Below are positions 20,660-30,315 of a DNA stretch of 64,000 nt, piece after piece; within the stretch, counting starts at the first letter, position 1, and each line of letters begins with the position of its first letter. The notes below the pieces were generated by a model. It was given only the letters and a program-made list of their open reading frames with translations. It was not told the origin of the DNA and ran no database searches. The stretch is from Lotus japonicus (lineage: Eukaryota; Streptophyta; Magnoliopsida; Fabales; Fabaceae): NCBI RefSeq assembly GCF_012489685.1, contig NC_080042.1:49094066-49158065 (forward strand), given 5' to 3'. The position numbers were made by a program, and so were the translations under genes.

Positions 20660-22440
20660 CAAGCTAAACCATAATCCAATGTGCTGCATCTCATGTTGTT
20701 ATCATCCTCTGCACTGTTACTCCTTCTCCTAGCAAATTGACCATGTGCACATGCCTTTCCTGAACTTCATACTTGTATAACAGAAAGTGTAAAGGGCATT
20801 TTGGTGAAATGAGAGAACTTTATACTCTAATGTAATCAACAGATATCATTAATATCATTCTCTAGAAATGTCAAATTAAATCTGACCGTAGATGAATATT
20901 GCACTCAGAATCAGAAGGTTGATAATAGAATAAATTAACTCAGCTCCTGCAGCAACTTCATAATCATAACAATCATCCATGGTGCTAAAGAAAACCTTAT
21001 TGAACATGTGAAATTCCGGCGTATCATTCCAACTCCAGCTTCTGAGCCTTGTTCGAACACCACTATTGTTCAGTTCAACTAGCCTCCATTGCCTTAGTTT
21101 ACTCAACCAAAATCAGTAATCTGCCATTTTGCTCGGCAGTCACTTGCCGCAACGCCGACACTGGACGTGCTATCACCAGCAGCAGGGAAAAGGTCATCCC
21201 TCATGGTGTTGGAAAGGACAATGTTCCTCTGTGACATTTCATCGAGCAGTTGGTGTGTCTCAACTCACCCACTCCTTCTCTTTGATCCGATTTGCTCCTC
21301 TCTGTCTGAATCAAAACTAGTGAAGACAATATAACTTCTATTATCAACTTCAAAATAAGAAAATTAGGAAATACAACAACTGAGAATGGAATCAAATGAA
21401 AGATGGAGGAAAAGTTTGAAGGAATTGGAAAATTTTTTTGCCAGCGATCTTAACCATAGCAACGCTTTACTCGCCAAACTTCCACGGCCAAAACAAAACG
21501 TGCCCGCCAGAATTCCGCCGCCGGAGTAAAACGTGCTTGCCAGATTCCAACGCCAGCGACGTTCTCTCGCCGCCGAACTCCATCGCCAACAACACTTGCT
21601 CGCCGCCTAGCCTCAAAACGTGCTCGCCAAAGCCAACACGTGCTCGCCAAAGCAAACGTGCTCGCCAAAGCAAACGTGCTCGCCAGAATTCCAACGCCTC
21701 ATCAAAAAACGTCTCGGGATTGGCTCTGCTCCTCATGTATTGTGCTCTGGACAGATTCCTCGCCTTCGTTCTTTTCTTCGTCATTACCGATCTGCTCTCC
21801 CTTGCCTACATGCTTCCTCGATCTGAAGCTTCACCTCTGTTGACGCTCTTCATTGTCGGTCTGAACCGTGTTGCTCCGATCTGCCATCGCTGGATGCGCC
21901 TTGAAGAACTAACACCCTTCTACACGCTGAATCTCGATCTGTCATTCTCTCGTGAACGCACCCTGTTCCTTCCCCTCCGCATTGCCACCGATCTGAAACT
22001 CCTCCTTTTATCGCTGCTTTTTCTCCCGTTTCGAAACCTGATCAGCTTTCTTGATCCGTCATTCTCCCGTCCACTATAGCCACTGAGTTTCATCGATTCC
22101 TTTCTCAGTCTCGAATTAGCTCCCGCTCCGTCGATTGTCAACAGCGATCAAGCTTCCGCCACGATCCGCCTGTGATGCCGCAATAATCAACAGATCCGTC
22201 CACTCTAAATCGCAAATCCCCTCCTCCCAGTAGCACAGGCGGTTCCGCCTCAGAATGCGTGGCTTGCCTTCGATGCTTTTATTCGTATTCCTTTTCCAAT
22301 CCAGAGCCCAAAAAGATCATCCAAGATCCATTTCCGTAATCAAAATCCGTCCCGCGAAATCCACGAAAATCAACGAAAATCTCAAGCAAAATCAGTTGTG
22401 CAATCAATCCACGTGATCCGGGAATCAAAAGTTTATCGAT
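20660..22440 (-). other. S 5' internal region, non-coding
   Basis: No Gag, Pol or other domain is visible. The longest open frame (21438-22079, plus) starts in a region of repeated CGCCA(A/G) words and has no family features. Just inside the primer site the minus strand reads like a GA/AT-rich leader. Origin of this 1.8 kb unknown. Confidence 0.6.
21612..21690. repeat. Short tandem repeat, 18-20 bp unit
   Basis: Four successive copies of AAACGTGCTCGCCAAAGC with small changes; the CGTGCTCGCC cores begin at 21619, 21639, 21657 and 21675. Confidence 0.85.
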
Positions 22441-22457
22441 CCCCACAGACGGCGCCA
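22441..22457 (-). other. S primer-binding site, tRNA-Asp-like
   Basis: On the minus strand TGGCGCCGTCTGTGGGG begins two bases inside the 5' LTR. The first nine bases match the complement of the tRNA-Asp 3' end used by Tat/Athila/Ogre-type gypsy elements; the rest diverges, so the tRNA is uncertain. Confidence 0.65.
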
Positions 22458-22459
22458 AA

Positions 22460-22727
22460 TGTTCCGGATAAGAACATTGAGAAAGGGTGTAATCCCTAGA
22501 GAGAGAGAATAACTGAATTTCATGTGTGTATTCATCAAATGAGCCAAAGTCCCTTACAATTGGTATCTGCTACCTATTTATAGAGGTAGTGTTGGGCCCC
22601 CATATGCTAGTGTCCTTAATGGGCCGTGTGGGCCTGGCTAAACGAGGCCCAACCCTACTGGCTTGGGGACCCGCCACGGGGCGGTGTGAACCCTGGGCGT
22701 TGCCCCTCTAGGGGCTCGCCCAGTCCA
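22460..22727 (-). repeat. S 5' LTR (268 bp)
   Basis: Same sequence as 17967-18234. It is the 5' LTR because the primer site lies on its left side on the minus strand. TATA box on the minus strand at 22583-22574. Confidence 0.93.
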
Positions 22728-23204
22728 AGATCTATCTTCGAGAAAATCACCGCTCCTCTAAGTTGATCCATTAAGTCGTCTATCCGAGGCATCGGATTAC
22801 GGTTCTTCACTGTCACCTTATTCAGCTGCCGGTAATCCACACACAATCTGGACTTCCCATCCTTCTTCTTTACCAATAGCACAGGTGCACCCCAAGGCGA
22901 TACGCTAGGTCGAATGAATCCCTTTGAGGATAGATCATCCAACTGCTTTGCCAATTCTGCCAACTCCGCTGGGGCCATACGATAAGGTGCCATTGATATT
23001 GGTCCAGTACCAGGCACAATGTCAATAGAGAACTCCGTCTCTCTAACTGGTGGTAAGCCGGGTACATCTTCTGGGAACACATCGGCATACTCCTGTACCA
23101 CCAAGATATTGCGCACATCACCATCATGTTTCGCTTCGGCAACGATAGAGTTCACATACGCCGGTGAACCCTTTCCCAAGTTGTACGAGTTTAAGAATCC
23201 GTAA
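22728..23204 (-). pseudogene. pol: T1 Pol, first part: start of reverse transcriptase
   Basis: Minus-strand frame from [16 protein letters not shown] through the linker ([15 protein letters not shown]) into RT ([34 protein letters not shown]) up to IDL, where S is inserted. It connects in frame with 17966. Relative to gag-protease it is displaced by a one-base deletion near 23195 (VT then a missing G before TTCTTAAAC), which leads to a stop (23191-23193) at the end of the gag-protease frame. Confidence 0.92.
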
Positions 23205-24405
23205 CGCCGGGATCTGGGAATACTACCGCCTTGTTAGCACAATCTAAGAGCACGTGATATTGCGCTAACCAATCCATTCCCAAGATCACATCCAGCTCTT
23301 TGAGCCCTAAACAGACGAGGTTCGCAAAGAACTTCCAATCCTCGTAAACCAACGGACATTGTAAGCATGCCGTGCGTGTAACTAATCGATCAGCGGCAGG
23401 GGTTGTCACCACCAGATTGAAGGGTAGGTCAGCAGTCAGTAACCCTAACCTCTTCACACAATCCTCAGCAATGAATGAGTGCGTAGCACCCGAATCAAAT
23501 AAAACAATTAGTGATGTTCCAGCAATAAGACACGTACCCTGGATAAGGTCATCAGTAACGGCGGCCTGTTCGCCAGAAATAGCAAAGAGACGACCTGGAG
23601 CAGATGGTCGTTTCCCCCTGGCAGTATTCAGCACTGGCTCAGTTTGAGCAGCACTCGGGCAATTTCTCTCCACATGTCCTGGTTTTCGGCATCTCCAGCA
23701 TACAATCTCCTTGCTACATTCATTAGCATAGTGTCCTTTCTCATTGCACTTGTAGCAGGTCACATCTTCCTTTGTAACAGGGGTTGCTCCCCTCACAACA
23801 TTTGGCACTTGGGCAGCTGGGCGCTGGTAAGGCTTTCTCATTGGCGCCTTGCCCTTATCGAACTTCCCCACTGGTCTCTGTCCATTGAATCTTCCCGGTT
23901 GATTCTGTCCCGGGCGCACTGTTCCTCCGCTCTCTGTATGGCCTCTTTGCCTGTTCTCCATAGCCTCGACTTCACGAGCCTTCTCAACCTGCTGTTGATA
24001 GACCCTGATTCCCAAAGGCCTAACAGCCTTCTCAATCTCATTCCTCAATCCGCGCATAAACCTGTTGCACAGATAAACCTCATCCACCTGGTTCTGGAAG
24101 AAACGAAAGTGTTTGGATAAGGCTTCCAAACGTGCAGCATATTCCCCCACGGACGTAGGTCCTTGCCTCAAGCTGAGGAACTTGTTCTCCATTTCTTCCC
24201 TTGCTGTCTCCGGGAAGTACTTGTCCATGAAAGCCTTCCTGAAAGACTCCCAGGTGATGGCCTCATGATTGGCCGTCATCAGCTGTCTGGCACTACGCCA
24301 CCAATACTCGGCATCACCCTTCAGCATGAAAGTTGCCAAGCTGACCTTCTCGGCATCTGGGGTATGGAGTGCCTCGAAGATCTTCTCCATCTCCTGAACC
24401 CATAG
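23191..24405 (-). pseudogene. gag: T1 Gag (main part) and protease
   Basis: From WVQEMEKIFEAL the product shows the gypsy Gag domain (FMLKGDAEYWWR, FLSLRQGPTSVGEYAARLEALSKHF), two CCHC knuckles (CYKCNEKGHYANEC and CWRCRKPGHVERNC) and the aspartic protease (LFDSGATHSFIA, then DVILGMDWL). Gag forms the particle; the protease cuts the polyprotein. B1 splits the N-terminus off at 24405/33408. The frame ends early at 23191 because of the one-base deletion described under the RT segment. Confidence 0.93.
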
Positions 24406-25290
24406 TGTTGTTCCTTTGTTGTCATCAATTTTGTAAAAAAAAAACAACCTGATGTCCTAGCCGATGTTGTGACATCTGCCTTGATGAAGGCCAGGACATC
24501 CGCCCCTGCTGGCATGCAAGTGGGTCCCTTGTGGTTATGCTTTATGGTATGATCTGTGCTTACTTGAAGGTCAAGTAACTGTGTGTTGGGAGCCAGTTGC
24601 GGGTTGTAATTGTTGAAGCAAATCTGTGATTAAAAAGATTTGTTTCTATTTTTACTTGTTGATCACTCATATCAGATCTTGAAAGATTCTCTGCTGATAT
24701 GAGTTGGATCAAAGTGTTCTTCAGCCCAAATAAACCCTAGCCGCCTCTGCTGAAGTATATATATTGACAAAGACCTGAAGCTTGATGTTGATCGAGAGAA
24801 TTACCTTGAAGATCAAGTGTTCTTAAGAGTGTAAGTTGTTCTTTGTCTTTGTTAGTTGTGAACTCGTCTTGCTCACTGATTCTATAAAGTGAGACTGAGT
24901 TCTGTGTTGTGTTTGAGTGTCAAACAAACTCTGTGTTATTGTTGTTCACCAATCACTGTGGCAGTGATTGAGGAAAAGTGAGAGGGGCTCTCATACTTAG
25001 GCTGTGGTTCTAAGTAGAATACCACTGGGTAGAATAGGTTAAGAACAATGAACTTGATGTGTTCATGTGGGTCTGTAATACCTAGTTCTTGAGATAGTGG
25101 AATTCCTTTTCATTGGGCGAAAGCTAACCAGACGTAGGTGTAGTTTCACCGAACTGGGTTAACAACTTCCTGTGTCTTGTTTCCTTTTAGTTGTTTGTTG
25201 TTTCGTGTTCAAGTCTTTCAGTTGTATGATGTTCTAATCGATTGTCCCAGCATCGTGCAGGACATTTGTTCTAAGGGATCTAGAATTTCA
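24406..25290 (+). repeat. B1 5' LTR (885 bp)
   Basis: TGTTGTTCCTTTG ... GATCTAGAATTTCA. TATATATA (24756-24763) is the likely TATA box. An A run (24435-24444) is present in both copies. Confidence 0.97.
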
Positions 25291-25292
25291 AT

Positions 25293-25304
25293 TGGCATCA
25301 GAGC
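25293..25304 (+). other. B1 primer-binding site (initiator tRNA-Met)
   Basis: TGGCATCAGAGC, two bases after the LTR. It differs from the usual TGGTATCAGAGC by one T-to-C change. A2 has the same variant. Confidence 0.92.
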
Positions 25305-25356
25305 AGGCACCCCTGTTCTGTGTGGGTGAGCTCCAGGGAGATAGTTTCTTGATCTC

Positions 25357-28300
25357 ATGGACAATAAGGAGGGAGGATCGATCAACAGGCCACCAATCCT
25401 GGATGGCTCCAATTATGATTACTGGAAGGTTCGAATGATAGCTTTTCTCAAGTCTATTGATATCAAAACTTGGAAGGCTGTTGTCAAAGGCTGGAAGCAT
25501 CCTGTCAAAGCTCAAGCAGAAGGAAGTATATCTACTCCTGAAGAAAAACCTGAGGATGAATGGACAAGTGCTGAAGAAGAAGCTTCTCTGGCAAACTCAA
25601 AAGCAATGAATGCTATCTTCAATGCTGTGGACAAAAACATGTTTAGATTGATTAATACTTGCACTGTTGCCAAAGATGCTTGGGAGATTTTGAAAACAGC
25701 ACATGAAGGTACAACCAGGGTGAGGATGTCTAGACTCCAGATGCTTACTACTCGTTTTGAGAACTTGACAATGACAGAAGATGAGACTATTTCTGAATAT
25801 CACATGCGTGTGCGTGATCTGTCAAATGCTTCATTTGCTCTAGGAGAACCTATGTCAGATGAAAAGCTTGTGAGGAAAATCTTGAGGTCTGTAACCAGCA
25901 AGTTTGCAATGAAGGTCACTGCTATTGAAGAAGCTCAAGATATCAGCAGTTTGAAAGTGGATGAGCTGATTGGTTCTCTGCAGACTTATGAGTTAAAGTT
26001 GGGTGAAAAACCTGAAAAGAAGACCAAAAGCATTGCTTTTGTATCCAACACCACTGAAGGAGATGATGCTGATAGTGAAAGTGAGAATCTATCTGAAGCT
26101 CTGGCCCTTCTTGCTAGAAAATTCAACAGAGCTCTAAGGAAGATAGACAGAAGGACTAGGCCAAATGTCCAGGACATTAAGTCAGACAACTATAAAACCT
26201 ACAATTCCCAGCGAAAGGTCAAAGAAGAGGACAAATCAGGCCAAGACAAGGGTGTTCAGTGTCATGAATGTGAGGGTTATGGTCACATTAGATCTGAGTG
26301 TGCAACCTACTTGAAGAAACAGAAGAAAGGCATGGTAGTGACATGGTCAGATGAAGATACTGAGGATGAGGAAGAATTATCTGTCAACAAGGTTAATGCT
26401 TTCTCAGGGGCTGTCAATGACTCAGATTCCAGTGGTGATGAAATGACATTTGAGGATTTGGAAGAGACTTACAAACTCCTACATGTTAAATGGAAGGAAA
26501 CTTGCAAACATCTGAAGGAGCAAGAAGATGAGATGAAACAAGTTAAGACTGAAAATGAAAACCTAAGGGAGACCATTGATAAACTGCAAGATGATTTGGA
26601 TAAATGGAACTCAAAATTAAAGGATGTTGAAACTGTTGAAAAAGCCAAGCTTCTGTTAACCATAGCTGATCTTCAAGAGAAAGTAGCTACATTGACAGCC
26701 AAACTGGAAAATACCTACAAGTCAGTGCGTATGCTGAATAGTGGATCTAATATGCTTGAAGAGATTCTGGAAGAAACAAGCAAGCAAGGAAAGAGTGTTA
26801 AAGGCATTGGTTTCAGTTATCAGTCTGGGAGTAGAGGAAATCAGAAAGCATCAAGGAAGTTTGTAAGAGCTAAAGAAAACTCTGAGTTTAAAAACCCAGA
26901 GAACTATCAGATGTCAAGCCCGATGTCACAACATATGCCTCCACATCCTACTACTCAGAAGGCTACTGCTCAAATTCCATGGAGATGTCATTATTGTGGT
27001 AGGTTTGGTCACATTAAGCCCTACTGCTTCAAGCTATACGGATATCCTCAGATCCAGAAGGTTCTCAAGACATCTAAGAGAGCTTGGGTACCCAAAGGAG
27101 AAGTTTCATGTCTTATAGCACACACATCTTTTAGAGTCTCATCAAGTGAAGACTGGTATTTTGAAGGCATTGGGAAGTTGGTAAACACTAGATCTCCTAG
27201 TCTGAACAACGTTCTTCTTGTCAAGGGGTTGACAGCAAATCTAATCAGTATAAGTCAGTTGTGTGATCAAGATCTGGATGTGAAGTTTAGCAAGACTGAA
27301 TGCATGGTTACCACTAGTGATCAAGAGATTGTGATGAGAGGTGTCAGGTCCAAAGACAATTGCTACATGTGGATTCCACAAAAGAAAGCCCAAGTGTCTA
27401 GATGTTTGATATCAAAAGTGGATGAGTTGAATCTATGGCACCAACGTTTAGGTCACATCAATCTCAAGAGTATGCAGAAAGTTATCTCTAAAGATGTTGT
27501 ACGAGGGCTACCAAAACTGAAAATAGATGAAGAAAAGATATGTGGAGAATGCAAGATTGGAAAGCTGACCAAAACATCTCATGCAAAGCTTCAGCATCCA
27601 ACTACAACAAAAGTCCTTGAACTTCTTCACATGGACTTGATGGGACCCATGCAGGTAGAAAGTCTAGGAGGTAAGAAATATGTATATGTCTGTGTTGATG
27701 ATTATTCCAGGTTCACATGGATTGACTTCATGAAGGAAAAATCAGAAACCTTTGACATATTCAGAAGGCTATGTCTGAAACTTCAAACTGAGAAGAATTG
27801 CTCTATAGTAAGAATCAGAAGTGATCATGGACGAGAGTTTGAGAACTCCAAATTCTCTGACTTCTGTGATTCAGAAGGAATAAGCCATGAATTCTCAGCT
27901 CCAATTACACCTCAGCAGAATGGAATTGTTGAAAGGAAAAACAGGACTCTTCAAGAATCCACCAGGGTTATGCTTCATGCAAGGAAGATTTCCAACAAGT
28001 TCTGGGCAGAAGCCATGAACACAGCCTGTTACATTCACAATAGAGTAACCATTAGAGCTGGAACCACAGTCACTCTATATGAACTCTGGAAAGGAAGGAA
28101 GCCAACTGTGAAACACTTTCATATCTTTGGGAGTAAATGTTATATTCTTGCTGATCGTGAACAAAGAAGAAAGCTAGATCCTAAGAGTGATGAAGGAATT
28201 TTCATGGGATACTCTACAAACAGCAAAGCTTACAGAGTGTACAATTCCCGAACAAAGGTAATGATGGAATCTGTAAATGTCTCTATTGATGATCAACCAA

Positions 28301-30090
28301 ATGAAAGAGAAGACACTGGTGCAACTGAAGATGATGATGGTCCACATGTCACAGCCGATGTCCCAACTATTGACCTCGACATTGAATCAGAAACCAGTTC
28401 TGATGAGCAAGATCACCAGATGACCCCTGCAAATAAAGCTCCATCGATCAGAATTCAAAAGAATCATCCTCAAGAGAATATTATTGGTGACCTCAAAGAA
28501 GGAGTTACTACCAGGGCTAGAAGCTACATTGCTCATGAATGTTTTATATCCAAGGTAGAACCCAAAAATGTCAAGGAGGCTCTGACAGATGAATACTGGA
28601 TAAATGCTATGCAAGAAGAACTTGATCAATTCAGAAGAAATGAAGTATGGGATCTCATTCCTAGGCCTGAGGGAGTAAACATCATAGGAACCAAGTGGAT
28701 TTTCAAGAACAAGTCAGATGAGAATGGTGTAGTAACTAGAAACAAAGCAAGACTGGTGGCTCAAGGATATACTCAGATTGAAGGAGTAGACTTTGATGAA
28801 ACCTTTGCTCCAGTGGCTAGGTTGGAATCCATAAGACTTTTGCTTGGTGTTGCTTGTCTTTTGAAGTTCAGATTATTCCAAATGGATGTTAAAAGTGCCT
28901 TTCTAAATGGTTATCTGAATGAGGAAGTTTATGTTGAACAACCAAAGGGATTCACAGATCCACATCATCCTAAACATGTCTACAAACTCAAGAAAGCCCT
29001 GTATGGATTAAAACAGGCCCCTAGAGCTTGGTATGAACGCCTTACAGAGTTTCTGGTGAGCAATGGTTATTGCAAGGGAGGAATAGACAAGACATTATTT
29101 GTGAAAAATGAAAGAGGAAAACTCATGATTGCACAGATATATGTTGATGATATTGTGTTTGGTGGGATGTCGAACTCGATGGTGGAACATTTTGTCCAAC
29201 AAATGAAGTCAGAGTTTGAGATGAGCTTAGTTGGTGAATTGAACTACTTTCTGGGACTTCAGATCAAACAAATGGAAGACTCAATGTTTATTTCCCAGAG
29301 TAAGTATGCTAGGGGCATCGTCAAGAAATTTGGACTTGAAAAATCTGGACATAAAAGGACTCCTGCTGCTACACATATCAAGCTGTCTAAAGACAATCAG
29401 GGAGAGGATGTTGATCAAAGCTTATATAGAAGCATGATTGGAAGCTTGTTGTACCTCACTGCTAGCAGACCTGACATTACCTTTGCTGTTGGTGCTTGTG
29501 CAAGATATCAAGCTGCTCCAAAGACCAGTCATCTCTTACAAGTGAAAAGAATCATTAAGTACATAAATGGTACTTGTGACTATGGGATTCTTTATACAAA
29601 TGACACTAATTCTTCCCTTGTAGGGTATTGTGATGCAGATTGGGCAGGGAGTGCTGATGATAGAAAGAGTACATCTGGAGGGTGTTTCTTCTTTGGAAAC
29701 AACTTAATTTCTTGGTTTAGCAAGAAGCAAAACTGCGTGTCTTTATCCACAGCTGAAGCTGAATATATAGCTGCTGGAAGCAGTTGTACTCAGCTTATTT
29801 GGATGAAGCAGATGCTCAAGGAATACGAAGTTGAGCAAGATGTCATGACATTGTACTGTGACAATTTGAGTGCTATCAATATTGCCAAGAACCCTATACA
29901 ACATAGCAGAACCAAACACATAGATATCAGACATCACTTCATCAGGGAATTAGTGGAGGATCAAATTGTTACTTTGGAACATGTCCCCACAGAGAGACAA
30001 TTGGCTGACATCTTTACCAAACCCTTAGATGCTGCTACATTTGACAAATTAAGAGGAAATCTTGGGATTTGCCTCTTCGAAGAAGCATAG
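25357..30090 (+). CDS. gag-pol: B1 Gag-Pol polyprotein, 1577 residues, protease active site deleted
   Basis: Starts at the first ATG after the primer site (CTCATGGAC). Gag: copia Gag domain ([12 protein letters not shown] near residue 25; [10 protein letters not shown]), knuckle [14 protein letters not shown] near 302, a long predicted coiled coil (about 365-470) and a second knuckle [14 protein letters not shown] near 544. At residue 600, WYF should be followed by the DSGCS-type protease site; instead it joins directly to EGIGKLVN, so some 35-40 residues including the catalytic aspartate are gone in frame. Integrase: zinc site HQRLGH ... CGECKIGK (695-735), core [47 protein letters not shown] (about 1260). 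RNase [25 protein letters not shown]. No other break seen. It probably cannot mature its own particles unless helped in trans. Confidence 0.95.
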   Translation: MDNKEGGSINRPPILDGSNYDYWKVRMIAFLKSIDIKTWKAVVKGWKHPVKAQAEGSISTPEEKPEDEWTSAEEEASLANSKAMNAIFNAVDKNMFRLINTCTVAKDAWEILKTAHEGTTRVRMSRLQMLTTRFENLTMTEDETISEYHMRVRDLSNASFALGEPMSDEKLVRKILRSVTSKFAMKVTAIEEAQDISSLKVDELIGSLQTYELKLGEKPEKKTKSIAFVSNTTEGDDADSESENLSEALALLARKFNRALRKIDRRTRPNVQDIKSDNYKTYNSQRKVKEEDKSGQDKGVQCHECEGYGHIRSECATYLKKQKKGMVVTWSDEDTEDEEELSVNKVNAFSGAVNDSDSSGDEMTFEDLEETYKLLHVKWKETCKHLKEQEDEMKQVKTENENLRETIDKLQDDLDKWNSKLKDVETVEKAKLLLTIADLQEKVATLTAKLENTYKSVRMLNSGSNMLEEILEETSKQGKSVKGIGFSYQSGSRGNQKASRKFVRAKENSEFKNPENYQMSSPMSQHMPPHPTTQKATAQIPWRCHYCGRFGHIKPYCFKLYGYPQIQKVLKTSKRAWVPKGEVSCLIAHTSFRVSSSEDWYFEGIGKLVNTRSPSLNNVLLVKGLTANLISISQLCDQDLDVKFSKTECMVTTSDQEIVMRGVRSKDNCYMWIPQKKAQVSRCLISKVDELNLWHQRLGHINLKSMQKVISKDVVRGLPKLKIDEEKICGECKIGKLTKTSHAKLQHPTTTKVLELLHMDLMGPMQVESLGGKKYVYVCVDDYSRFTWIDFMKEKSETFDIFRRLCLKLQTEKNCSIVRIRSDHGREFENSKFSDFCDSEGISHEFSAPITPQQNGIVERKNRTLQESTRVMLHARKISNKFWAEAMNTACYIHNRVTIRAGTTVTLYELWKGRKPTVKHFHIFGSKCYILADREQRRKLDPKSDEGIFMGYSTNSKAYRVYNSRTKVMMESVNVSIDDQPNEREDTGATEDDDGPHVTADVPTIDLDIESETSSDEQDHQMTPANKAPSIRIQKNHPQENIIGDLKEGVTTRARSYIAHECFISKVEPKNVKEALTDEYWINAMQEELDQFRRNEVWDLIPRPEGVNIIGTKWIFKNKSDENGVVTRNKARLVAQGYTQIEGVDFDETFAPVARLESIRLLLGVACLLKFRLFQMDVKSAFLNGYLNEEVYVEQPKGFTDPHHPKHVYKLKKALYGLKQAPRAWYERLTEFLVSNGYCKGGIDKTLFVKNERGKLMIAQIYVDDIVFGGMSNSMVEHFVQQMKSEFEMSLVGELNYFLGLQIKQMEDSMFISQSKYARGIVKKFGLEKSGHKRTPAATHIKLSKDNQGEDVDQSLYRSMIGSLLYLTASRPDITFAVGACARYQAAPKTSHLLQVKRIIKYINGTCDYGILYTNDTNSSLVGYCDADWAGSADDRKSTSGGCFFFGNNLISWFSKKQNCVSLSTAEAEYIAAGSSCTQLIWMKQMLKEYEVEQDVMTLYCDNLSAINIAKNPIQHSRTKHIDIRHHFIRELVEDQIVTLEHVPTERQLADIFTKPLDAATFDKLRGNLGICLFEEA

Positions 30091-30096
30091 CAATTA
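30088..30096 (+). promoter_or_regulatory. Candidate stop-codon readthrough signal at the end of B1 pol
   Basis: TAG followed by CAATTA fits the UAG-CARYYA rule known from tobacco mosaic virus and from the pol/env-like junction of soybean SIRE1. From 30091 to 30315 there are 75 sense codons and no stop, leading in frame to the ATG of the third ORF. Confidence 0.8.
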
Positions 30097-30183
30097 AAGC
30101 CCCTTTTCTGTCTAACGGCTAGTTTCCTCGTAACTACCATTAACTGCCGTTGGGACATCATTGCTTCCTTCTCACTCAACTGC

Positions 30184-30190
30184 TATATAA
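30184..30190 (+). promoter_or_regulatory. TATA-like motif upstream of the B1 third ORF
   Basis: TATATAA about 126 bp before the ORF3 ATG, followed by a CT-rich leader-like stretch. It could be an internal promoter, an alternative to readthrough. Single short motif, so weak evidence. Confidence 0.35.
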
Positions 30191-30315
30191 TCATCACCAA
30201 TGACTTCATCACATTCTCACCACAAGTTGCCAATCTTGCTCTAACAATTTCTGATTCTCATCACTTACGTTTCTCTCAATTTCTTGTTTTTGTTCGTTTG
30301 CTTTACCAGTTCATC

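Larger units (their letters stand above)
17967..22727 (-). mobile_element. S: small non-coding LTR element with an internal palindrome, inserted in T1 RT
   Basis: Two 268-bp direct repeats (17967-18234, 22460-22727) that look identical, each opening TG and closing CA, are flanked by AGATC (17962-17966, 22728-22732). A primer-site-like sequence (22441-22457, minus strand) next to the right repeat sets the orientation, and CTATAAATAG on the minus strand (22583-22574) would be the promoter. The 4.2-kb interior codes for no Gag or Pol. It holds two inverted 800-bp arms around a 662-bp spacer, a minisatellite in each arm and a short 18-20 bp tandem repeat. Being non-autonomous, it must have used enzymes from another element. 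The primer site resembles the tRNA-Asp type of Tat/Ogre/Athila gypsy elements, so one of those is a plausible helper (inference). Confidence 0.9.

Noticed and set aside
21438..22079. 213-codon open frame on the plus strand inside S
   Set aside because: It starts in CGCCAA-rich repeats, has no recognisable domain, and equally long frames exist on the opposite strand; probably non-coding.
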